A stretch of DNA of 6,963 bases. It comes from Chthoniobacterales bacterium (GTDB lineage: Bacteria > Verrucomicrobiota > Verrucomicrobiia > Chthoniobacterales > UBA6821). The stretch spans positions 1-6,963 of the forward strand of contig JAIPKF010000073.1 of the NCBI GenBank assembly GCA_021733705.1. Reading direction: 5' to 3'. Both the position numbers and the translations under genes were made by a program. Each line of letters opens with the position of its first letter. Positions within the stretch are counted from its first letter, which is position 1. Positions 1 through 5,904 of the stretch are shown here, piece by piece. The notes beneath the pieces are model-generated. The model made no database searches. It was not told where the DNA came from and saw nothing but the letters and a program-made list of their open reading frames with translations.

Positions 1-139
1 CAGATGGATGCTGCGTTAGACTCACATTTTGATTTGGACAGTATGTACACATACAGCCCGGCATCAAAATGCTCGTCTGCCTTACCCCATCAGCCTTCGC
101 GATCTCCTCGTTACGATCAGTATGAAATATCCGGGTTAA
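1..139 (+). repeat. 184-bp quasi-palindromic repeat, copy 1 (left part outside window)
   Basis: Base 1 corresponds to base 881 of copy 2, so about 45 bp of the left arm lies outside the window. The visible 139 bp differ from copy 2 at five positions by my comparison (24, 60, 76, 121, 131), about 96% identity. The right terminal arm, atgaaatatccgggttaa, is intact at 122-139 and ends in TTAA. The central hairpin GTATGT-AC-ACATAC is at 41-54. The copy lies directly upstream of the LTxxQ gene, 36 nt before its start codon, in the same orientation as copy 2. It has no coding capacity that I can see and looks like a non-autonomous mobile element or REP/BIME-type repeat. Confidence 0.9.
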
Positions 140-175
140 GGAACAACTCAGGAGCTATTAATCTTAATTTTTAAT

Positions 176-832
176 ATGATGATCTCAATATTCAAACGCT
201 TCTTCTTTCTGCTCATGATGAGTGGTTACCTCACTCTAACATGGAGTGTTAAGGCCGACTCTATCCCGACGTATGCTGCTAATAAAGAGAATCCAGGATC
301 ACTTCCTGTTTTAGTGAGCTTAGAACATGTTGAGAAGGACCTGCATTTAACCTCTCTACAAAGAAGTATTATCGGAGGTTTGCGTAATGATTATCGTGCT
401 GCAGCAATGAAAATGGGTGAGGCTCAATGCAGAGCCTCGTCAGATGCTGCCGAATTGCAAAGGAAGCTCGATCGTCTTGGGGCGACATATAATGAACGCG
501 TCATTGCTCTTTTAAATTCTTGTCAGCGTCGACGTCTTCGTGAGATCGAGCGACAAGTGCTTGGGGGAACAATGCTCACAGCTCCCTCCGAACAACAACT
601 TTTAGGAATGAATGAGGAGCAGAAAAAAAAGATTGCCGCTCTTGCCCATGATTCTAACAAGAAAGCAGCCGCTATTAACCTCAAGGCAAATCAAGGAAAG
701 TTAAACTACCATCGTCAAATCATCGCCCTAAGAAAAAATCGCCTGCAATATGCCGCTGCGATGCTGAAGGTGCTCACCCCCAACCAGCTTGAAATGTGGA
801 AAAAAGCACAGGGAGTAAAGTTAGTTTTTTAA
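176..832 (+). CDS. Exported LTxxQ-motif (Spy/CpxP-like) protein
   Basis: This 218-residue protein is predicted to be exported. It has a basic N-terminus (K7, R8), a hydrophobic stretch at about 9-25 and a probable signal-peptidase cleavage after VKA (27). The mature part is helical and charged, with LTxxQ-type motifs typical of Spy/CpxP-related proteins: LTSLQ (58-62), a related LLNSCQ (112-117), MNEEQ (145-149) and LTPNQ (200-204). The order is two modules, each opening with an LTxxQ-like turn and closing with a second one, ending in an LTPNQ..W sequence; this layout is common in Planctomycetes and Verrucomicrobia. Spy and CpxP are periplasmic chaperone or envelope-stress proteins, but no function has been shown for this branch, so the role here is inferred. 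Two ATG codons (176, 179) are possible starts. An AGGAG at 150-154 is about 21 nt upstream, too far for a normal ribosome binding site. Repeat copies flank the gene on both sides, and it converges on the guanylyltransferase gene. Confidence 0.82.
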   Translation: MMISIFKRFFFLLMMSGYLTLTWSVKADSIPTYAANKENPGSLPVLVSLEHVEKDLHLTSLQRSIIGGLRNDYRAAAMKMGEAQCRASSDAAELQRKLDRLGATYNERVIALLNSCQRRRLREIERQVLGGTMLTAPSEQQLLGMNEEQKKKIAALAHDSNKKAAAINLKANQGKLNYHRQIIALRKNRLQYAAAMLKVLTPNQLEMWKKAQGVKLVF

Positions 833-835
833 ATC

Positions 836-1019
836 TTAACCCGGATATTTCATGCTAATCACCTACGGAAGCCGGGAAGCCAGATGGATGCTGCGTTAGA
901 CTCCCATTTTGATTTGGACAGTATGTACACATACAGCCCTGCATCAAAATGCTCGCCTGCCTTACCCCATCAGCCTTCGCGATCTCCTCGTTACGATCAG
1001 AATGAAATATGCGGGTTAA
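836..1019 (+). repeat. 184-bp quasi-palindromic repeat, copy 2 (complete)
   Basis: This is a complete copy. Its left arm, ttaacccggatatttcat, is at 836-853 and its right arm, atgaaatatgcgggttaa, at 1002-1019; they are inverted repeats with one mismatch (G at 1011). Internal inverted repeats include CATTTTGAT (905-913) against ATCAAAATG, and the central GTATGT-AC-ACATAC at 921-934, whose midpoint is the midpoint of the whole element. It starts 3 nt after the stop codon of the LTxxQ gene and ends 6 nt before the stop codon of the convergent guanylyltransferase gene, filling the entire intergenic space. Its RNA could form a long hairpin in either direction, so it may end or insulate transcription of both genes; this is inference, as no U-tract follows. 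It is the same orientation as copy 1 and inverted relative to copy 3. Confidence 0.93.
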
Positions 1020-1024
1020 CCCGC
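1011..1024. repeat. 14-bp perfect palindrome at the end of repeat copy 2
   Basis: gcgggttaacccgc reads the same on both strands. It straddles the end of repeat copy 2 (1019) and reaches to within 2 nt of the guanylyltransferase stop codon. The right half, TTAACCCGCAT, resembles the start of another terminal arm of the same repeat (TTAACCCGGATATTTCAT) but loses similarity after about 11 bases. It may be a remnant of a neighbouring repeat end, or chance. Confidence 0.6.
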
Positions 1025-1025
1025 A

Positions 1026-2156
1026 TTACCTCAATGTATCAGGTAACGGAAGCTGTTTGATTTGTTCGACAGCATCGCGATGGCAGATGAGCAAGGCATC
1101 CTGGGTCTGAACGACAACAAGATTTTCGACACCACAGAGGGCAATGGTCTTTTCGTTAGAATCTTGTGAAAGAACAATATTATTGGTGGCGTTATGGGTT
1201 ACGATCTTGTGAGATCCTGTTCTCATCGTGTTCCCTGCAGCATCAACACCAAGGTGCTTTGGCAAAGCCGTCCATTGGCCAACATCATCCCAGTCAAATT
1301 GGGCGATAGCAGCAATCACCTGTGTGGCGTTCTCCATGATGGCATAATCAACAGAAATTTTAGGAAGAGTAGGAAAATTCTCTAGGATATATTTTTTTGG
1401 TTCAATACTCACAATAAGTTCCTCTGTAAAGGAAGCGAGGGAAGGTTGTTGACGATGACACTCTTTTAAAAATGAAATTGCATTCCAGAGGAAGATCCCT
1501 GCATTCCAACCATAATGACCACTCATGAAGAATTCTTCGGCTTTTTCGCGCGCGGGCTTTTCTACAAAGTGACGAACAGTTCGAAAAATTGTTTTTTGAT
1601 CCTGTGGAGTATCGAGTCTTTCTCCAAGATCAAGGTATCCAAAACTGATAGAAGGACGACTCGGCTGAATTGAAAAAGTAATCAATGCACCACTCTCTCT
1701 AGCCATACGAGAAGCTTCCAGGAGTTGTTCTCGAAAAAGAATTTCATTATGAATAGTGGCATCTGCGGGAAAGAGTCCCACAATGGCATTGGGATGATGG
1801 CGAAGCGCCATGGCTGTCGCCAGTGTGGCAGCGGGAGCCGTGTCTCTCTTAGCAGGTTCTGCGATGATATTTTCTAAAGGATGGTTGGGAATAGCCTTAT
1901 GTGTTGCCTCCACTTGGGCCTCATTGGTAAGAATGAAAATATGTTCTCTGGGAACAATACCATGAAATCGTTCGAGTGTTTGCTCCAGTAATGTCTTATC
2001 ACTTAGCAGGCGTAGCAGGTGCTTTGGAGTGGCCTTACGACTTGCTGGCCAAAATCGCTCACCACTACCACCAGCCATGATGAAGATGAAAAGAGGGGAA
2101 GAGAGTTCTTGTTTTAGGTTCTCTGGGTTACGATGAGTGATATTTGATGCAATCAT
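1026..2156 (-). CDS. manC: Mannose-1-phosphate guanylyltransferase (GDP-mannose pyrophosphorylase)
   Basis: This 376-residue cytoplasmic enzyme is expected to make GDP-mannose from mannose 1-phosphate and GTP, a precursor for surface polysaccharides, LPS and protein mannosylation. The nucleotidyltransferase signature is clear: MAGGSGERFWPASR at 27-40, followed by the conserved Lys in TPKHLL (K45). Further family motifs are EPAKRDTAPA (100-109), FPADA (129-133), FVEKP (197-201), WNAGIFLW (217-224), SVDYAIME (268-275) and FDWDDVGQW (287-295). The C-terminus (VVVQTQDALLICHR, 348-360) matches the usual end of the single-function form, so there is no fused mannose-6-phosphate isomerase domain. FPADA has Ala where most homologues I know have His. 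About 26 residues precede the MAGGSG core, longer than usual, but no later ATG is possible before the motif. No Shine-Dalgarno sequence is visible. The symbol manC is by homology; the paralogous names cpsB, algA and xanB are not distinguishable from sequence alone. Confidence 0.93.
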   Translation of the reverse strand: MIASNITHRNPENLKQELSSPLFIFIMAGGSGERFWPASRKATPKHLLRLLSDKTLLEQTLERFHGIVPREHIFILTNEAQVEATHKAIPNHPLENIIAEPAKRDTAPAATLATAMALRHHPNAIVGLFPADATIHNEILFREQLLEASRMARESGALITFSIQPSRPSISFGYLDLGERLDTPQDQKTIFRTVRHFVEKPAREKAEEFFMSGHYGWNAGIFLWNAISFLKECHRQQPSLASFTEELIVSIEPKKYILENFPTLPKISVDYAIMENATQVIAAIAQFDWDDVGQWTALPKHLGVDAAGNTMRTGSHKIVTHNATNNIVLSQDSNEKTIALCGVENLVVVQTQDALLICHRDAVEQIKQLPLPDTLR

Positions 2157-2218
2157 TTTAGAGGATGGGAGTGAAATTTTTTTTCTCTGGGAGGTGATCG
2201 AGTTTTAGAAAGATTACT

Positions 2219-2402
2219 TTAACCCGGATATTTCATACTGATCGTGACGAGGAGGCCGTGAAGGCTGATGGGGCAAGGCAGGCGAGCATTTTGATGTAGG
2301 GCTGTATGTGTACATACTGTCCAAATCAAAATGGGAGTCTAACGCAGCATCCATCAGCCTTCACGGCTTACGCAGTAGATCGGTATGAAATATCCGGGTT
2401 AA
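2219..2402 (-). repeat. 184-bp quasi-palindromic repeat, copy 3 (complete, inverted)
   Basis: This is a complete copy in the opposite orientation to copies 1 and 2 and the same length as copy 2. Its terminal arms, ttaacccggatatttcat (2219-2236) and its exact complement at 2385-2402, pair perfectly over 18 bp and on to about 20. A second perfect arm pair of 17 bp starts with gccgtgaaggctgatgg (2255-2271) and recurs inverted on the right. The central hairpin GTATGT-GT-ACATAC is at 2304-2317, centred at 2310.5, exactly the centre of the element. Relative to copy 2 the middle 58 bp are identical, while the outer arms, mainly the tilS-side one, carry about 20 differences. It separates tilS from the guanylyltransferase gene and overlaps the 3' end of tilS by 42 bp. 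Confidence 0.93.
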
Positions 2403-3365
2403 TTCAATCTTTCCTAAAGACCGATAGGCATGTCGACATTCTGGAAGATTGATTTGAGCGGCATTTTGAGGATTCAAAAGTGAGAGTACACGTTCTACTT
2501 CCACAAAACCAACATCAGAAAAATGATGCATTCTTAGCCATGCGTGAACCACACGGCGTTGTAATGCAAGAGGCAGAGTATTTATTTCCTCGATGGTTAA
2601 TGCTTTTTGGGTAGCCCATGGAGCCGTCAGCTTTTCTAAATAATCATCTTCAGCTGCTAGAATGGTTGCCGTGCGAAGAATTGCGTTGCGATAAGTTGGT
2701 CCCACAATATCGTCAAGTAGAGGAAGCAATTGATGTCGCAGGCGATTGCGCATCGGAATTAAAGAATCATTGGTGGCGTCATGACGAAAAGGTATGGCTT
2801 TTTGAATGAGATAGTTTCTTAATCTCTCTTTAAAAATAGAAAGTAGCGGGCGTACCACGGTCAGAATCGTTGTTCCAATTTTCCGTTCAGAGCGTGGTAA
2901 CATCCCAGCAAGCCCGGCAGATCCAGTTCCTCGAAGGAAGTTAAAAAAACAGGTCTCTATTTGGTCATCGGCATGGTGTGCTAGGAGTAACGTTTGGAGT
3001 CCGTTTTTTTTGGCAACTCTTCCAAAAAAGTCATACCGTGCCTCACGTGCAGCTGTCTCTAAGGAGATCTTAGAATCGAGTGAGCGAGCTCGAACATCCT
3101 CTGTTCCAAGTTCACAAGGAAGCTGGAGATCGTTGGCAAGATTTTGTACAAATAGAGCATCTTCATCGGAGTCAACTCCACGCAGTTGATGGTTAAAATG
3201 AACAAGGATAAGATTTTTATAACCTCCCTCCAGCAGCAAGTAGAGTAAAGCAACGGAGTCGATTCCTCCAGAGATTCCGACTAAGCAGGAGTGCTTTTTA
3301 GGAAACAAAAGAAGGGATTTGCAAATGACCTCAACAAGCGTTGGGCCCTCAGCTGATTTTTTCAT
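2361..3365 (-). CDS. tilS: tRNA(Ile)-lysidine synthase
   Basis: TilS uses ATP and lysine to convert C34 of the CAU-anticodon tRNA-Ile2 to lysidine, changing its decoding from AUG to AUA; it is essential in most bacteria and cytoplasmic. The PP-loop ATPase motif SGGIDS is at 32-37, followed by HFNHQLRG (56-63), AAREARYDFF (105-114), AHHADDQIET (129-138), RGTGSAGLAGM (145-155) and the TND...RNRLRHQLLP segment (198-215). At 334 residues it is a short form: the PP-loop domain plus the linker domain, without the extra C-terminal domain of the approximately 430-residue enterobacterial enzyme. Residues 322-334 and the TGA stop are encoded inside repeat copy 3, beginning exactly at the terminal base of the repeat, so the original C-terminus has been replaced or extended. 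The ATG at 3365 lies 27 nt after the serS stop, suggesting co-transcription. No Shine-Dalgarno sequence is seen. Confidence 0.93.
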   Translation of the reverse strand: MKKSAEGPTLVEVICKSLLLFPKKHSCLVGISGGIDSVALLYLLLEGGYKNLILVHFNHQLRGVDSDEDALFVQNLANDLQLPCELGTEDVRARSLDSKISLETAAREARYDFFGRVAKKNGLQTLLLAHHADDQIETCFFNFLRGTGSAGLAGMLPRSERKIGTTILTVVRPLLSIFKERLRNYLIQKAIPFRHDATNDSLIPMRNRLRHQLLPLLDDIVGPTYRNAILRTATILAAEDDYLEKLTAPWATQKALTIEEINTLPLALQRRVVHAWLRMHHFSDVGFVEVERVLSLLNPQNAAQINLPECRHAYRSLGKIELTRIFHTDLLRKP

Positions 3366-3392
3366 TGAGGATGAATATATGTTCCAGAAAGT

Positions 3393-4658
3393 CTAACCAA
3401 TAGAAGCAGCTCCAAAATAGGAATGCAGCGGCTCTGGTAGTAAGAGAGCTCCGCCAGGTTGGGTATGCGTTTCTAGAAGTGCCACATAAAGTCGTGGTAA
3501 GGCAGTTCCGGAGCCATTGAGGGTGTGACAAAATTGATTTTTACCAGTGGCATTTTTATAACGAAGATTCATGCGTCGTGCTTGATAATCTCCAAATTGA
3601 GAGCAGCTCGATACTTCGAGGAATGCTCCTTGGCCAGGGGCCCATACCTCGAGATCATAGGTACGCATGGCATTGGCCCCAAGGTCTCCTGTGCACAATT
3701 CTAATACGTGATATGGGAGTTCTAATAATTGAAGCACCCGTTCGGCATCTTGAGTAAGGTTTTCTAGCTCTTCATCTGCTTGATCAGGGCGACATATTTT
3801 CACGAGTTCCACTTTATGAAATTGGTGCATGCGAATAATTCCACGTGTGTCACGTCCTGCTCCTCCTGATTCACGGCGAAAGCAGGGGGTACATGCTGTT
3901 AGTTTCAGCGGAAGTTCCTTTTCAGCGAGGATTTCTTCACGATAAAAATTAGTAAGAGAGACCTCAGCTGTCGGTGTTAAAAATTGAGTTCCCTCGTCGA
4001 AACCATACATCTCCTTTTCAAATTTAGGGAGTTGACCGGTTCCAACCATCACTTCACGACGCACGAGAAGAGGCATCCCCATTTCGGTATATCCATGAGT
4101 TTTAGTATGGAGGTCGAGGAGAAAATTGATCAGAGCTCGTTCGAGACGAGCTCCATCTCCTGTAAAACAGACGTAGCCACTTCCACTGAGTTTTGTAGCT
4201 CGGTCTAAGTCAAAGAGACCGAGTCGCTCTCCAATGGCAATATGGTCCTCACTTTTTTTTGGAGCTGGGGTACCCCATTCTCGAATCACCACATTCTGGG
4301 AAGGATGATCTCCTGAGGGGGTCGTTTCATGAGGAAGATTTGGGATTTGTAGTAAGAGCCTTTGCTGCTCCTCTTCAAGGATATTTGCATTCTCCTGGAG
4401 CTTCTCCATACTGACTGCAAAACTTTTTACCTCCTCCTCTAGAGTGCTTGTCTCTTCTTTACGACTTTTTAAAATTCCAATTTCTTTGCTCAAACGATTG
4501 CGTTCCGAGCGAAGCTGCTGAACACGCGTTTCGGTCTCTCTGCGTTTTTGGTCACACACTAATACGGCATCTACCATCGGAACAAGAGCTGGAGAACGTC
4601 TTGCTAGCTGCGTTTTGACAAAGTTAGGATCATCACGAAGAAGAGGAATGGGAAGCAT
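3393..4658 (-). CDS. serS: Seryl-tRNA synthetase
   Basis: SerS is a class II aminoacyl-tRNA synthetase that charges tRNA-Ser (and tRNA-Sec) with serine. Starting at the ATG at 4658 the protein has 421 residues, the usual bacterial length, and opens with MLPIPLLRDDP, matching the family's conserved start. Residues about 28-105 form the long antiparallel coiled-coil arm that binds the tRNA (heptad-rich, many Glu/Lys/Arg). The catalytic core includes the serine-binding TPTAEV (228-233), motif 2 FRRESGGAGRDTRGIIRMHQF (R261 onward) and motif 3 NGSGTALPRLYVALLE (381-396). An in-frame TTG at 4706 would add 16 unrelated residues and is not preferred. The gene follows the GH26 gene by 90 nt and precedes tilS by 27 nt on the same strand. 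I saw no clear promoter or Shine-Dalgarno sequence in the 90-nt gap, although a promoter there is plausible. The gene appears intact. Confidence 0.96.
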   Translation of the reverse strand: MLPIPLLRDDPNFVKTQLARRSPALVPMVDAVLVCDQKRRETETRVQQLRSERNRLSKEIGILKSRKEETSTLEEEVKSFAVSMEKLQENANILEEEQQRLLLQIPNLPHETTPSGDHPSQNVVIREWGTPAPKKSEDHIAIGERLGLFDLDRATKLSGSGYVCFTGDGARLERALINFLLDLHTKTHGYTEMGMPLLVRREVMVGTGQLPKFEKEMYGFDEGTQFLTPTAEVSLTNFYREEILAEKELPLKLTACTPCFRRESGGAGRDTRGIIRMHQFHKVELVKICRPDQADEELENLTQDAERVLQLLELPYHVLELCTGDLGANAMRTYDLEVWAPGQGAFLEVSSCSQFGDYQARRMNLRYKNATGKNQFCHTLNGSGTALPRLYVALLETHTQPGGALLLPEPLHSYFGAASIG

Positions 4659-4748
4659 AGAAGAGGGAGAATAACGGGTGTTTCCTCGTGCGTAAAGCGC
4701 AACCAAAACTCGATGAATCCTGTGGTGAGCTCCTACTTGAGATAGCTG

Positions 4749-5900
4749 TTATTTTTTCCAAAGAGGAGAGTCTAACCAGAGGGGAGAAGAGATCCCTTCC
4801 CGATACGCCTTGAGGGCCTTTCTCGAAGAATTTACACGTAAATTACTAAAACTCTCATCTGGATTAGCCCAGCGTTCATGCCAGACAACAGCTGCCTTGA
4901 GTCGCGGGTATTCCTTAGAGATCATCAACCTGCAACCATCGCTATACCAGGCCCCTTTATCGCCTGATCCATGAGGCTCTGCGACACCCCATTCTGCAAC
5001 CATGATCGGTTTCTTAGGATCGAGTGCACAAAGTTCTTTATAGGGCCATTCCAAAAGTGGAGGAAAAACATCCCACTCTTCTTTTGTATATTGCTTTCCA
5101 AAAAGACTCATGGCTAGCCAATCAATATACTCCGGGCCTGGATAATAGACGGCAGCTAGATTCCAGCTGTTGTTAGGATAGGAATAATTGTTTACTTGAA
5201 AGACCCAGAGTATGTTGGTGGCCCCACGTGCTCGGACCCGATTGACCACATACCGATAGGCTTTTTTATATTTTTCTGCACCCACAAGAAAATTTTTCTC
5301 CATTTTCCTGTCATAAAAAAGATGCTCCATTCCTTGGATATGGATCGGCTTCTCATGCTCTATTTTCTGACGATAAAAATATCCTGACCATGGGAACCAT
5401 GTCCCATTCATTTCGCAGGCGAAGGAGACAAAAAATTGTTCAGGAACACTTTTTGCGCCATCTGCCCAAGCATCGATATAGTGATCCCATGTTCCATCTA
5501 AAATTTTTTCGAGTGAAAATTTATCAGGTCCACGTTCTTGATCAAAAGGCTCATCCCACGGGGACCAATAAATAAGCGGGACCGCTCCATAGGAACGAAC
5601 TAGGTTCACTTGTTCTTTGGGAAATTGCTGACGTGCCCAAAATGAACCGAAGGAAATAATCGCTTGGTGTTTTCCTACAAGCTGTTGAAATTTTTCAATC
5701 CCTTCAAGGGTCACTCCATCTTCTCCATCACCAAAGTCGACATAGGCTCCGCTATAAGCCCCTTTTTCGGGAATTTCTAAAATTTTGAAGGAAGGGGGTG
5801 TCGGTGTTGGTGAAGCGGTCGGTTCAGCTGCAACGAGGAAGGAAGCACTCAGAGAGAGCAGGAGGATATTCTTTAAGAAAGGTGATGTTAGTGAGATCAT
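4749..5900 (-). CDS. Secreted glycoside hydrolase family 26 protein (beta-mannanase-like)
   Basis: From the ATG at 5900 this is a 383-residue exported protein. It has a signal peptide with a hydrophobic core at about 11-24, likely cut after VAA (25), followed by a short Pro/Thr/Ser linker (PTASPTPTPPS, 27-37). The remainder fits a GH26 (beta/alpha)8 barrel: YWSPWDEP (111-118), the acid/base region FACEMNGTWFPWSG (160-173, Glu163), and the probable nucleophile Glu303 in MVAEWG (300-305), with WHERW at 340-344 near the end. GH26 enzymes cut beta-1,4-mannan or, in some members, mixed-linkage beta-glucan or xylan by a retaining mechanism; the substrate cannot be told here. The residue before the acid/base Glu is Cys, where mannanases often have His. 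A TTG at 5939 would start inside waaF and give a poorer signal sequence, so the ATG 4 nt after the waaF stop is preferred. That spacing suggests translational coupling. No carbohydrate-binding module or sorting tail is seen. Confidence 0.85.
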   Translation of the reverse strand: MISLTSPFLKNILLLSLSASFLVAAEPTASPTPTPPSFKILEIPEKGAYSGAYVDFGDGEDGVTLEGIEKFQQLVGKHQAIISFGSFWARQQFPKEQVNLVRSYGAVPLIYWSPWDEPFDQERGPDKFSLEKILDGTWDHYIDAWADGAKSVPEQFFVSFACEMNGTWFPWSGYFYRQKIEHEKPIHIQGMEHLFYDRKMEKNFLVGAEKYKKAYRYVVNRVRARGATNILWVFQVNNYSYPNNSWNLAAVYYPGPEYIDWLAMSLFGKQYTKEEWDVFPPLLEWPYKELCALDPKKPIMVAEWGVAEPHGSGDKGAWYSDGCRLMISKEYPRLKAAVVWHERWANPDESFSNLRVNSSRKALKAYREGISSPLWLDSPLWKK

Positions 5901-5904
5901 AAAT

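Noticed and set aside
1194..1385. Small open frames opposite the guanylyltransferase, tilS, serS and GH26 genes
   Set aside because: They lie wholly opposite or out of frame within well-supported genes, have no recognisable domains and no start signals.
2190..2200. Strong Shine-Dalgarno-like string ggaggtgatcg on the plus strand
   Set aside because: No start codon at suitable spacing and no credible plus-strand gene follow it; it also matches the 16S 3' end on the other strand, but nothing else there resembles rRNA, so I treat it as chance.
1..2402. CRISPR array formed by the repeated sequences
   Set aside because: There are three long copies in mixed orientation separated by whole genes, with no short regular spacers.
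4659..4706. Sixteen-residue N-terminal extension of seryl-tRNA synthetase from an in-frame TTG
   Set aside because: The extension has no family similarity, while the ATG at 4658 opens the canonical N-terminal sequence and gives the normal length.
1026..5900. Mannan utilisation system linking the GH26 enzyme with the mannose-1-phosphate guanylyltransferase
   Set aside because: serS, tilS and a repeat lie between them, and no transporter, mannosidase or mannose-6-phosphate isomerase is present; the shared sugar is probably coincidence.
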